From Rhodoblastus sp963748385 (GTDB taxonomy: Bacteria > Pseudomonadota > Alphaproteobacteria > Rhizobiales > Beijerinckiaceae): a DNA stretch of 64,000 nt. The notes beneath the pieces are model-generated. The model had not been told where the DNA came from, did no database searches, and worked only from the letters and a program-made list of their open reading frames with translations. The DNA lies in NCBI GenBank assembly GCA_963748385.1, contig CAVVIQ010000012.1, positions 496,001 to 560,000 of the forward strand. The letters are read 5' to 3'. Each line of letters opens with the position of its first letter. Position 1 is the first letter of the stretch. Positions 55,295 to 63,037 of the stretch are shown in pieces. Both the position numbers and the translations under genes were made by a program.

Positions 55295-55382
55295 AGCCAC
55301 ATCCTCCAATGAGCAACATGGATTTGTAGAACGCCGGACGCTTGCCGGCGCCGGTTGCGTCAAGCCGTTTAGCGCCCGACGA
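55295..55382 (-). promoter_or_regulatory. ROSE-type RNA thermometer in the hsp20 5' leader
   Basis: In the leader transcript UUGCU (complement of 55312-55316) lies six bases before AGGA (complement of 55302-55305) of the ribosome-binding site. They pair as U-A, U-G, a bulged G, C-G and U-A, the hallmark of ROSE elements that block translation at normal temperature. A strong upstream hairpin (around 55330-55368, GACGC/GCGTC arms with CCGGC/GCCGG inside) precedes it. Leader length from the predicted start is about 88 nt. Confidence 0.65.
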
Positions 55383-55388
55383 CAAGCG

Positions 55389-55416
55389 ATTTAGAAAGAC
55401 AAAAATCCGCTTCAAG
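55389..55416 (-). promoter_or_regulatory. Heat-shock (RpoH-type) promoter of the hsp20 operon
   Basis: On the minus strand CTTGAA (complement of 55411-55416), a 16-base spacer and CTAAAT (complement of 55389-55394) resemble the sigma-32 consensus of alphaproteobacteria. The position fits transcription start near 55382. Confidence 0.55.
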
Positions 55417-55662
55417 AGGGTCGCGGAAAAATTTTATACCCGAATTAATTTATTGATATCGTACGCATTAATCGCCGAATCTGGACGGCGCTCTCAGAGC
55501 CGCCAGACGTTCGGCGCACGTTGCCGCGCCGACTTTGCCGGCGACCCCCGCGGTCTTCCGCTTTCCGCCGAAAGCGCCCCCGTCGTTTTGAGAAACGCGT
55601 CTGAGCTGTTCAGAGCTGGCCGAATTTCATTGGGTCGTGTTTCAGAAAATTGCGGAAATCGT

Positions 55663-55738
55663 TGGTGGGCCGGGAGGGACTCGAACCCCCAACCAGACCG
55701 TTATGAGCGGCCGGCTCTAACCATTGAGCTACCGGCCC
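55663..55738 (-). tRNA. tRNA with CAT anticodon, probably tRNA-Ile2 (lysidine-modified)
   Basis: A 76-nt cloverleaf with encoded CCA. Acceptor arm GGGCCGG pairs with CCGGCCC, the anticodon loop is CTCATAA and the T-loop is GGTTCGAGTCC. A CAT anticodon could be Met or Ile2; the D-arm TAGCTCAATGGTTAGAGC and overall layout favour Ile2. Its 3' half (55665-55704) is duplicated exactly at 52799-52838. A promoter-like TTGCCA...TAAACA (18-base spacer, complement of 55764-55793) lies upstream. Confidence 0.85.
55665..55704. repeat. Right copy of 40-bp direct repeat (within intact tRNA)
   Basis: Same 40 bases as 52799-52838. The intact tRNA keeps its 3' half and CCA at the islet-proximal end. This is the usual layout when an integrating element restores the tRNA with its own copy of the 3' end. 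Confidence 0.85.
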
Positions 55739-55866
55739 CACCTGGCCCGCAACGGCGTAGGGCTGTTTAGACCGATTTCCTCGCCACTGGCAACGCGCCC
55801 GTCGCCGGCGTGACTTGTTGCGACGCAAAAACGCTCTATTTATAGCCTGTCCGTCGGGAGGCCCCC

Positions 55867-56268
55867 ATGACTTCGAAGGTTTTCAAGGTCACGCGAAGCG
55901 ACGAGGAATGGCGCGCGCTGCTCACGCCCGAGCAATATGACGTGCTGCGCGGCCACGGCACGGAGCGTCCGGGCTCCTGCGCGCTCAACCACGAAAAGCG
56001 TCCCGGCGTATTCCGCTGCGTCGGCTGCGGGCAGGAGCTGTTCCGGGCAAAAGAGAAATTCGAGAGCGGCACCGGCTGGCCGAGCTTTTTCGATCCGCTG
56101 CCCGGCGCGATCGAAACCAGCCGCGACCTCAGCCATTTCATGGTCCGCACCGAGGTCCATTGCAGCCAGTGCGGCGGCCATCTCGGTCATGTCTTCGAGG
56201 ACGGGCCGCCGCCCACCTATCTACGTTATTGCATCAATGGGGCGGCGCTGGATTTTCAGCCCGATTGA
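55867..56268 (+). CDS. msrB: Peptide-methionine (R)-S-oxide reductase
   Basis: Reduces methionine-R-sulfoxide in proteins. 133 residues, with a zinc site of two CxxC pairs (CVGCGQELF and CSQCGGHLGHVF). The FESGTGWPSFFDPL segment and the catalytic Cys in RYCINGAALDF are present. It lies just outside the islet, starting 128 bases beyond the tRNA. Confidence 0.97.
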   Translation: MTSKVFKVTRSDEEWRALLTPEQYDVLRGHGTERPGSCALNHEKRPGVFRCVGCGQELFRAKEKFESGTGWPSFFDPLPGAIETSRDLSHFMVRTEVHCSQCGGHLGHVFEDGPPPTYLRYCINGAALDFQPD

Positions 56269-56357
56269 ACGCCCGACGAAGGGCGTGCTGGCAATTCCGC
56301 GCGAAAACGTATAAGAGCGCGGCAAGGTTGAGGCTCCATCAGCTTCAGGGACGGTCA

Positions 56358-56810
56358 ATGCGAAAGGTTGTCGGCGCCAAGTTGCACGGAATCCACGTGA
56401 CGGACGCCAATATCGACTATCACGGCTCGATCACGCTCGATCCCGACCATTGCGAGGAAGCGGGGATCCTGCCGCTCGAATTCGTCGAGATTTGGAACAA
56501 GAATTCCGGGGCGCGCATCTCGACTTACGTCATTCTCGGCGAGCGCGGCTCGCGCTGCTGCATCCTCAACGGCGCGGCGGCGCGCACCTGCCAGCCGGGC
56601 GACCAGATCATCATTTGCAGCTCGATCTATATCGACGCCGACGAAATCCCCTCGTTGCGGCCGAAAGTGCTCGCCTTCGACCGCGACAACCGCGTCATCG
56701 ACCGCCTGTCCTATCAGGTCGACGTCGATGAAACCGGACGCTATCGCTTCTCCATCCTCGACGAGAACGGCGCCGCGCAACCGATTCCGCTGAAGGCCAA
56801 AACGTTCTAG
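56358..56810 (+). CDS. panD: Aspartate 1-decarboxylase proenzyme
   Basis: Makes beta-alanine for pantothenate/CoA from aspartate. 150 residues, slightly longer than E. coli PanD (126). Self-cleavage at Gly23-Ser24 in DYHGSITLD gives the pyruvoyl group. It has Lys8 in AKLHGIHVT, the Arg in NSGARISTY, and ILNGAAARTCQPGD. The C-terminal 25 residues are an extension. Confidence 0.94.
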   Translation: MRKVVGAKLHGIHVTDANIDYHGSITLDPDHCEEAGILPLEFVEIWNKNSGARISTYVILGERGSRCCILNGAAARTCQPGDQIIICSSIYIDADEIPSLRPKVLAFDRDNRVIDRLSYQVDVDETGRYRFSILDENGAAQPIPLKAKTF

Positions 56811-56853
56811 GTCAAGACGTTCTGACCTTTCGCGCGGCCGGCCCCAGGAGCCA

Positions 56854-58101
56854 ATGATGACCGCAAAATTGTCCCTGCCCAAAGACAAGATCAAGATTTT
56901 GTTGTTGGAGGGCATTCATCAGACCGCCGTCGAGCTTTTCCGCGCGGCCGGCTACGAGAACGTCACCCGTCTGACCAAGGCGCTGGACGGAGCGGAGCTG
57001 CGCGAGGCTCTGCACGGCGTGCACATGGTCGGCATCCGCTCGCGCACCAAGCTCAGGGAAGAAGTGTTCGAGGCCGCCGACCGGCTGATCGCGGTCGGCT
57101 GCTTCTGCATCGGCACCAACCAGGTCTCGCTGCCCGCCGCGCGCATCCGCGGCATCCCGGTCTTCAATGCGCCGTTCTCCAACACCCGCTCGGTGGCGGA
57201 GCTGACGATCGGCGAAATCGTCATGCTGATGCGCCGCATTTTCCCGCGCTCGGTCGACGCCCATCAGGGCGGCTGGGACAAAAGCGCCGCCGACAGCATG
57301 GAAGTGCGCGGCAAGACGCTCGGGATCGTCGGCTACGGCAATATCGGCGCCCAATTGTCCACGCTCGCCGAAGCCATGGGCATGCGGGTGATCTATTTCG
57401 ACGTGGTCGACAAGCTGCGCCACGGCAACGCCGAGCCATGCAAGACGCTCGACGAGCTTCTGGCCCAGTCCGACGTGGTCAGCCTCCATGTGCCGGAAAC
57501 GCCCCAGACCAGGAACATGATGGGCGAGGCGCAGTTCCGCGCCATGAAGCAAGGCGCCTATTTCATCAATAACGCCCGCGGCACCACGGTGGACGTGGAA
57601 GCGCTGGCGCGCGCGCTCAAGGACAAGCATCTGCGCGGCGCGGCGGTGGACACTTTCCCCAAGGAGCCGGCGGGCAATGCGGAAAAATTCGTCTCCGCGC
57701 TCCAGGGCATGGACAATGTCATCATCTCCCCCCATATCGGCGGCTCGACCGAGGAGGCGCAGGAGCGCATCGGCGCGGAAGTCGCACGCAAGCTGATCGA
57801 TTATTCCGACATCGGCTCGACGCTCGGCGCCGTGAATTTCCCGGAAGTCCAGCTGCCGCCGCGTCCCCAGGGCACGCGCTACATGCACGTTCACCGCAAC
57901 GTGCCGGGCATGATGGGCAGGCTGAACGAGATTTTCTCCAAACGCGGCATGAACATCGCCTCGGAATTTCTGCAAACCGACGGCGATGTCGGCTATGTGG
58001 TGATCGAGGCCGACGGCTCGCACGAAAATTGCGAACAGGCTCTCGAGGAAATCCGCGCGCTGGACGGCACGATCCGCGCCCGCATCATCTACGAGCGCTG
58101 A
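56854..58101 (+). CDS. serA: D-3-phosphoglycerate dehydrogenase
   Basis: First step of serine synthesis. 415 residues of the E. coli-type (shorter) SerA: substrate-domain GIRSRTKLREE, NAPFSNTRSVAEL, the Rossmann motif GIVGYGNIGAQLS, NNARGTTVDVEAL, the catalytic His in ISPHIGGST, and a C-terminal ACT domain (about 340-415, NVPGMMGRLNEIFSKRGMNI) for serine feedback. AGGAG precedes the ATG. It ends with a strong terminator. Confidence 0.97.
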   Translation: MMTAKLSLPKDKIKILLLEGIHQTAVELFRAAGYENVTRLTKALDGAELREALHGVHMVGIRSRTKLREEVFEAADRLIAVGCFCIGTNQVSLPAARIRGIPVFNAPFSNTRSVAELTIGEIVMLMRRIFPRSVDAHQGGWDKSAADSMEVRGKTLGIVGYGNIGAQLSTLAEAMGMRVIYFDVVDKLRHGNAEPCKTLDELLAQSDVVSLHVPETPQTRNMMGEAQFRAMKQGAYFINNARGTTVDVEALARALKDKHLRGAAVDTFPKEPAGNAEKFVSALQGMDNVIISPHIGGSTEEAQERIGAEVARKLIDYSDIGSTLGAVNFPEVQLPPRPQGTRYMHVHRNVPGMMGRLNEIFSKRGMNIASEFLQTDGDVGYVVIEADGSHENCEQALEEIRALDGTIRARIIYER

Positions 58102-58123
58102 TCTGCTTGAAAGAACGGTTCGG

Positions 58124-58155
58124 GGGCGCCGTCGCGCGACGGCGCCCTGGTTTTT
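58124..58155 (+). terminator. Intrinsic terminator after serA
   Basis: A perfect 24-base palindrome (58124-58147, arms GGGCGCCGTCGC and its complement) followed by TGG and five T. It lies 23 bases after the serA stop. Confidence 0.88.
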
Positions 58156-58280
58156 GAGGAATTTCTGGCCTGGAACGCCTTGCCAGCGGCGGGCAAAACT
58201 GCTAGCCGACAACCTTCGCGGAATTTTACGCGAAAACCCCGCTCCCGACCGCCGGCCCGCGCCGGACACTTTCGAGTGAG

Positions 58281-58301
58281 GCGCATCGAAGCAAGATGCG
58301 C
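58281..58301 (+). promoter_or_regulatory. Hairpin in rpsA leader
   Basis: GCGCATC (58281-58287) pairs perfectly with GATGCGC (58295-58301) across a seven-base loop, 72 bases before the rpsA ATG. It could take part in leader control of S1 synthesis; nothing more specific is visible. The rest of the 271-bp serA-rpsA gap must also contain the rpsA promoter. Confidence 0.4.
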
Positions 58302-58372
58302 GCCGGCGGACAAGGAGCCAACGCAACGCTAACCCAACCGGCGCCGCCCGACCGGGCGTTTCAGGAGAAAAT

Positions 58373-60094
58373 ATGTCCTCTGCCAACAACGCGGGTATGA
58401 ACCCATCGCGTGACGATTTTGCCGCTCTGCTCGCCGAATCCTATGGCGAAAACGAAGCTTTCGAGGGCTCCGTGGTCAAGGGCCGCGTCGTCGCCATCGA
58501 AAAGGATGTCGCGGTCATCGACATCGGCCTCAAGACCGAAGGCCGGGTCGCGCTCAAGGAATTCACCGGCCACGGCCGCGACGGCGCCCCGGGCGTCGGC
58601 GACGAGGTCGAAGTCTATCTCGAACGTGTCGAGAACGCGCTCGGCGAAGCCGTGATCTCGCGCGACAAGGCCCGCCGCGAAGAGAGCTGGGTCAAGCTCG
58701 AAAAGGCCTTCGAGGCCGGCGAGAAGGTCGAAGGCGTCATCTTCAACCAGGTCAAGGGCGGCTTCACCGTCGATCTCGACGGCGCCGTGGCCTTCCTGCC
58801 GCGCTCGCAGGTCGATATCCGTCCGATCCGCGACGTGACGCCGCTGCTCGGCGTGCCCCAGCCCTTCCAGATCCTGAAAATGGACCGCCGCCGCGGCAAT
58901 ATCGTCGTCTCGCGCCGCACCGTGCTCGAAGAGAGCCGCGCCGAACAGCGCCACGAGATCGTCGCCAACCTCGAAGAGGGCGCGGTGATCGAGGGCGTGG
59001 TGAAGAACATCACCGATTACGGCGCCTTCGTCGACCTCGGCGGCATCGACGGCCTGCTGCATGTCACCGACATCGCCTGGCGGCGCGTCAACCATCCGAG
59101 CGAAGTGCTCAACATCGGCCAGACGGTGAAGGTGAAGATCATCAAGATCAATCACGAAACCCACCGCATTTCGCTGGGCATGAAGCAGCTGCTCGACGAT
59201 CCGTGGCAGGGCATCGAGGCCAAATATCCGATCAACGCCCGCTTCCACGGCCGCGTGACCAACATCACCGACTATGGCGCCTTCGTCGAACTGGAGCCGG
59301 GCATCGAAGGCCTGATCCACGTCTCGGAAATGTCCTGGACCAAGAAGAACGTCCATCCCGGCAAGATCGTCTCGACCAGTCAGGAAGTGGACGTGCAGGT
59401 GCTGGAGGTCAATTCCGCCAAGCGCCGCATTTCGCTGGGCCTCAAACAGACCCTGCAGAATCCCTGGGACGCCTTCGCCGAGAAACATCCCGTCGGCTCC
59501 GACGTCGAGGGCGAGGTCAAGAACAAGACCGAATTCGGCTTGTTCATCGGCCTCGACGGCGATGTGGACGGCATGGTCCATCTCTCCGATCTCGACTGGA
59601 ACCGCCCCGGCGAACAGGCGATCGAGGATTACAAGAAGGGCGACATGGTGCGCGCCCGCGTCCTCGACGTCGATGTCGAAAAGGAGCGCATCTCGCTCGG
59701 CGTCAAGCAGCTTGGCGGCGACCCCTTCGTTACCGCTTCGGCGGGCGAGGACGGCGAGCTGAAGAAGGGCGCGGTCGTCACCTGCGAAGTGCTCGAAGTC
59801 AAGGACGGCGGCGTCGAGGTGAAGATCGTCGGCACCGACCTTCAGGCCTTCATCAAGCGCAGCGAACTCGCCCGCGACCGCGCCGACCAGCGGCCCGACC
59901 GTTTCGCCGTCGGCGAGAAGGTCGACGCCCGCGTCACCCTGTTCGACCGCAAGGCGCGCAAGGTGGCGGTCTCGATCAAGGCGCTCGAAGTGGCCGAGGA
60001 GAAGGAAGCCATCGCCCAGTACGGCTCGGCCAACTCGGGCGCCTCGCTCGGCGACATTCTCGGCGCCGCGCTCAAGGCCCGCGAGACCAAGTAA
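58373..60094 (+). CDS. rpsA: 30S ribosomal protein S1
   Basis: Unwinds and docks mRNAs on the small subunit. 573 residues with six S1 (OB-fold) repeats. The last four show the repeating signature DYGAFVxL or FGLFIGL followed by G-L-x-H-x-S-x-x-W (for example NITDYGAFVELEPGIEGLIHVSEMSW). AGGAG precedes the ATG. It is followed by an intrinsic terminator and then sppA and ihfB. Confidence 0.98.
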   Translation: MSSANNAGMNPSRDDFAALLAESYGENEAFEGSVVKGRVVAIEKDVAVIDIGLKTEGRVALKEFTGHGRDGAPGVGDEVEVYLERVENALGEAVISRDKARREESWVKLEKAFEAGEKVEGVIFNQVKGGFTVDLDGAVAFLPRSQVDIRPIRDVTPLLGVPQPFQILKMDRRRGNIVVSRRTVLEESRAEQRHEIVANLEEGAVIEGVVKNITDYGAFVDLGGIDGLLHVTDIAWRRVNHPSEVLNIGQTVKVKIIKINHETHRISLGMKQLLDDPWQGIEAKYPINARFHGRVTNITDYGAFVELEPGIEGLIHVSEMSWTKKNVHPGKIVSTSQEVDVQVLEVNSAKRRISLGLKQTLQNPWDAFAEKHPVGSDVEGEVKNKTEFGLFIGLDGDVDGMVHLSDLDWNRPGEQAIEDYKKGDMVRARVLDVDVEKERISLGVKQLGGDPFVTASAGEDGELKKGAVVTCEVLEVKDGGVEVKIVGTDLQAFIKRSELARDRADQRPDRFAVGEKVDARVTLFDRKARKVAVSIKALEVAEEKEAIAQYGSANSGASLGDILGAALKARETK

Positions 60095-60115
60095 GCCTCT
60101 CGCGGCATCACATTG

Positions 60116-60148
60116 GCCCCGCGCGAAATTTTTCCGCGCGGGGCTTTT
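60116..60148 (+). terminator. Intrinsic terminator after rpsA
   Basis: Arms 60116-60125 and 60135-60144 pair perfectly (ten G/C-rich base pairs) around an A/T-rich loop, followed by TTTTCTTT. Confidence 0.88.
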
Positions 60149-60217
60149 CTTTGCGCCGCGATAGACATTGTGCTTTCGAAGGCGTCGGCCTAAACAGGAG
60201 CGACCGGAGCGCCCCGC

Positions 60218-61186
60218 ATGACGCAGATCACGCCTGTTGAAACCATTCTCGATCGGCGGCAATTGCGCCGCAAACTCACCTACTGGCGTCTTTTCGCCCT
60301 GGCGGCGACCGTCGTCGCGATCGTCGTCGCGGCGGGCCGCCTTGGCGGCGCCGAGACCCATCTCACGCCCCATATCGCGCGGATCGAGATCAAGGGCCTG
60401 ATCACCGGCGACAGCGAAACGCTCAAGCTGATCAAGGATGTCGGCGAATCCCGCGCCAGCGCCGTGATCGTCGATATCACCAGCCCGGGCGGCACCGTGA
60501 CCGGATCGGAACAGATTTACGACGCTTTGCGCCGCGTCGCGAAAAAGAAGCCGGTCGTCGCGGTGGTGGACAGTATGGCGGCTTCGGGCGGCTATATCGT
60601 CGCGCTCGGCGCCGACCGTATTTTCGCCGATGACAACGCTCTGGTCGGGTCGATCGGCGTCCTGGTGCAAATCCCCAATTTTTCCAAACTGCTGGACACT
60701 GTCGGGGTGAAGGTCGAATCGATCAAATCCTCGCCGCTGAAGGATGCCCCGAATTTCTTCGAACCGACCAGCGACGCCGCCCGGGCGGCGATGAATTCCA
60801 TCATTCTCAACTCCTACGACTGGTTCAAAAGGAAGGTGAAGGAACGCCGCAACATGACCGACGCGGAGCTGGCGGCGGTCTCCGACGGCCGCGTTTTCAC
60901 CGGCCATCAGGGCATGCCCTTGAAATTGATCGACGCCTATGGCGGAGAGCGCGAGGCGACAGCCTGGCTGGAAAAGGAAAAAGGCGTCGCCAAGGACCTG
61001 CCTGTTCGGGATTGGAAGAAGCCCGGCGCCGCAAGCCGGTTCGGCTTGTTCAGCATGGCGGCCGGCGCCCTTGCGGCAATGGGCTATCCGCAGGCGGAGG
61101 AGCTGGCGCGTAAAGCGGACGACGCTCAAGCCGCCTCGGCGCTTGACGGCCTTCTGGCGATTTGGCAGGCTGACCCGCAAAATTAA
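60218..61186 (+). CDS. sppA: Signal peptide peptidase SppA (S49)
   Basis: Degrades cleaved signal peptides in the membrane. 322 residues, the short single-domain form: an N-terminal membrane anchor (about 23-42), a DITSPGGTVTGSEQIYDAL segment, the nucleophile Ser in MAASGGYIVALGADR, and the catalytic Lys in IKSSPLKDAPNFF. GGAGC precedes the ATG. Confidence 0.94.
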   Translation: MTQITPVETILDRRQLRRKLTYWRLFALAATVVAIVVAAGRLGGAETHLTPHIARIEIKGLITGDSETLKLIKDVGESRASAVIVDITSPGGTVTGSEQIYDALRRVAKKKPVVAVVDSMAASGGYIVALGADRIFADDNALVGSIGVLVQIPNFSKLLDTVGVKVESIKSSPLKDAPNFFEPTSDAARAAMNSIILNSYDWFKRKVKERRNMTDAELAAVSDGRVFTGHQGMPLKLIDAYGGEREATAWLEKEKGVAKDLPVRDWKKPGAASRFGLFSMAAGALAAMGYPQAEELARKADDAQAASALDGLLAIWQADPQN

Positions 61187-61232
61187 CAGGCAAATCGAAA
61201 GCGCGTTTTCGCGTGGAACCGGGACGACTTCA

Positions 61233-61523
61233 GTGATCAAATCAGAACTCGTTCAGCGCATCGCCGACCGCAATCCGCACCTCTATCTTCGCGATGTCGA
61301 GAATATCGTGAACGCCATTCTCGACGAGGTGACCGAGGCCTTGTCGCGCGGCGATCGGGTGGAGCTGCGCGGTTTCGGCGCCTTTTCGGTCAAGAAGCGC
61401 GATTCGCGCGTCGGGCGCAATCCGCGCACCGGCGCCCAGGTCGATGTCGGCGAGAAATTCGTGCCCTTCTTCAAGACAGGCAAGGAATTGCGCGAGCGTC
61501 TCAACGAGCAGGAAAAGTTCTGA
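61233..61523 (+). CDS. ihfB: Integration host factor subunit beta
   Basis: DNA-bending nucleoid protein that works with IhfA. 96 residues: IKSELVQRIADRNPHLYLRD, GDRVELRGFGAFSVKKR and the DNA-intercalating loop GRNPRTGAQVDV. The start is a GTG at 61233 with GGGA nine bases upstream; no ATG is available without losing the conserved N-terminus. Confidence 0.96.
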   Translation: MIKSELVQRIADRNPHLYLRDVENIVNAILDEVTEALSRGDRVELRGFGAFSVKKRDSRVGRNPRTGAQVDVGEKFVPFFKTGKELRERLNEQEKF

Positions 61524-61563
61524 AAGAACGCCGGTCGGCGGCTGGCGGACAATGGGGCGGAAC

Positions 61564-61923
61564 ATGCGCAGCTTCCTGAAACTTCTCGTTCTCGCCCCCC
61601 TGGCCCTGATTCTGGTGGCGTTTTCCATGGCCAACCGCCAGATCGTCGTTCTCCATTTCGATCCGGTCACCGGCGGCGATCTGCCGTCGCCGCAGTTCCC
61701 CGCGCCCTTGTTCATGGTGGTGATCGCGGCGGTCATGCTCGGCGTCATTTTCGGCGGCGCCTCGACCTGGCTCGGACAGGGCCGGCATCGCAAGGCCCTG
61801 CGCGCGTCCAAGGCCCAGATCGAAAGCCTGCGTCACGAGAACCAGACCCTGCGCGCGCAGAACACGGAACTGCGTCTTTCCCCGAGCGCGTCCACCGCCG
61901 TCGTCCCGACGCACGCCGCCTGA
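61564..61923 (+). CDS. LapA-domain (DUF1049) membrane protein
   Basis: 119 residues with two membrane helices (about 5-25 and 48-70) and a charged coiled-coil tail (HRKALRASKAQIESLRHE and beyond). This is the LapA/YciS layout; E. coli LapA helps control LPS assembly. I use the ATG at 61564 (GGGGCGG upstream); an ATG four codons earlier is possible. The conserved ihfB-lapA-trpF order supports a common transcript. Confidence 0.88.
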   Translation: MRSFLKLLVLAPLALILVAFSMANRQIVVLHFDPVTGGDLPSPQFPAPLFMVVIAAVMLGVIFGGASTWLGQGRHRKALRASKAQIESLRHENQTLRAQNTELRLSPSASTAVVPTHAA

Positions 61924-61928
61924 CGCGA

Positions 61929-62582
61929 ATGTCCCTCATCGTCAAGATTTGCGGCCTGAACCACCCGGAGCCGCTTGAAGCCGCTTTGTCCGGCGGCGCG
62001 GACATGGTCGGCTTCGTCCTTTTCGAGAAGAGCCCGCGCCATATCGACCTCGACCGGGCGCGCCGCCTGTCGGAACAGGTCCGCGGCCGGGCGGAAAAAG
62101 TCGCTTTGGTGGTGGACGCCGACGATGCGCGGATCGCAGAAATCGTCGAGGCCTTGGCGCCGGACTGGCTGCAGCTTCATGGCGCGGAATCGCCCGAGCG
62201 GGTCGCCTCGTTGCGCAAGATCTTCGGGCTGCCGATCCTCAAGGCGCTCGGCATCGCGGAACAGGCTGATTTTGCCCGCGTCGCGGCTTACGAGGCGGTC
62301 GCCGACCGCCTGCTGTTCGACGCCAGGCCGCCAAAGGGCGCCGTGCTTCCCGGCGGCAATGGCCTGAGCTTCGACTGGACCCTGCTTCAGGAGGGCGCCC
62401 GGAGCCTCACAAAGAAGGATTGGATGCTCTCGGGCGGGCTCGATCCGCAAAATGTCGCCGCGGCGATCCGCCTGACCGGAGCCCCCGGCGTGGACGTGTC
62501 CTCCGGCGTCGAGGCGGCGCCGGGCGTAAAGAGCGTCGAGAAAATCCGCGCCTTCATCGCGGCGGCGCGCGCCGCCGTCTGA
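61929..62582 (+). CDS. trpF: Phosphoribosylanthranilate isomerase
   Basis: Third step of tryptophan synthesis from chorismate. 217 residues: the catalytic Cys in VKICGLNHPE, FVLFEKSPRHI, LQLHG, the catalytic Asp in LLFDARPP, and LSGGLDPQNV and GVDVSSGVE in the phosphate-binding part. It is six bases after the lapA-like gene. trpB and trpA, the usual next genes in this order, do not follow. Confidence 0.96.
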   Translation: MSLIVKICGLNHPEPLEAALSGGADMVGFVLFEKSPRHIDLDRARRLSEQVRGRAEKVALVVDADDARIAEIVEALAPDWLQLHGAESPERVASLRKIFGLPILKALGIAEQADFARVAAYEAVADRLLFDARPPKGAVLPGGNGLSFDWTLLQEGARSLTKKDWMLSGGLDPQNVAAAIRLTGAPGVDVSSGVEAAPGVKSVEKIRAFIAAARAAV

Positions 62583-62663
62583 TCCGTTCTATTTCGCCGC
62601 GGCCTTGCCCTTCGAGAAGAAACGGATCATCATCGAGCAATTCTTCCGCGCAAAGGTTCGCGC

Positions 62664-63035
62664 TTGAGCGAAACTCCGTCCGAAGCCAACCTCCATCCCT
62701 TTCGTCCGCCGCCCGCCGGCAGGCTTACCGACGAGGTCGTCGGCTTCGACCGCGGCGAGTTGCAGGCGGTCTTCGATATTTACGGGCGGATGGTCGCCCG
62801 AGGGATCTGGCGGGATTATGCGCTCGATTTCTCGGCTCAGCGCGCGATCTTCTCGATCTTCCGGCGCAGCGGCGAGGCCGCCTTTTACCGGATCGTCAAG
62901 GAGCCCAAATCGGCGCGCAGACAAGGCGCCTATTTGGTGATCGCCCAGACCGGGCTGATCCTCAAACGCGGTTCCGACTTGCGGCGTGTGCTCGACGTTC
63001 TGGAGAAAAAGACATTATTTCAGACGGTTGGATAG
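62664..63035 (+). CDS. DUF2794 domain-containing protein
   Basis: 123 residues with the family core FDRGELQAVFDIYGRMVARGIWRDYALDF and a SAQRAIFSIFRR segment. Function unknown; the family is nearly confined to alphaproteobacteria. The start is a TTG at 62664 with AAGG eight bases upstream, since no in-frame ATG precedes the conserved part. It converges with coaA with two bases between stops. Confidence 0.88.
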   Translation: MSETPSEANLHPFRPPPAGRLTDEVVGFDRGELQAVFDIYGRMVARGIWRDYALDFSAQRAIFSIFRRSGEAAFYRIVKEPKSARRQGAYLVIAQTGLILKRGSDLRRVLDVLEKKTLFQTVG

Positions 63036-63037
63036 GG

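Noticed and set aside
52839..55662. Search for an integrase or transposase inside the tRNA-bounded islet
   Set aside because: All long frames are hsp20 genes, a DUF6894-like gene or the frameshifted gene. No recombinase motif was found, so I do not call a complete mobile element.
58361..61240. A 959-codon open frame antisense to rpsA and sppA
   Set aside because: High-GC coding bias leaves long open antisense frames. The sense strand carries unmistakable S1 and SppA, and the antisense product has no recognisable domain.
62589..62924. Minus-strand frame ending in MMIRFFSKGKAAAK opposite the DUF2794 gene
   Set aside because: The tail looks protein-like, but most of the frame is antisense to a clear DUF2794 gene and no ribosome-binding site precedes a short version.
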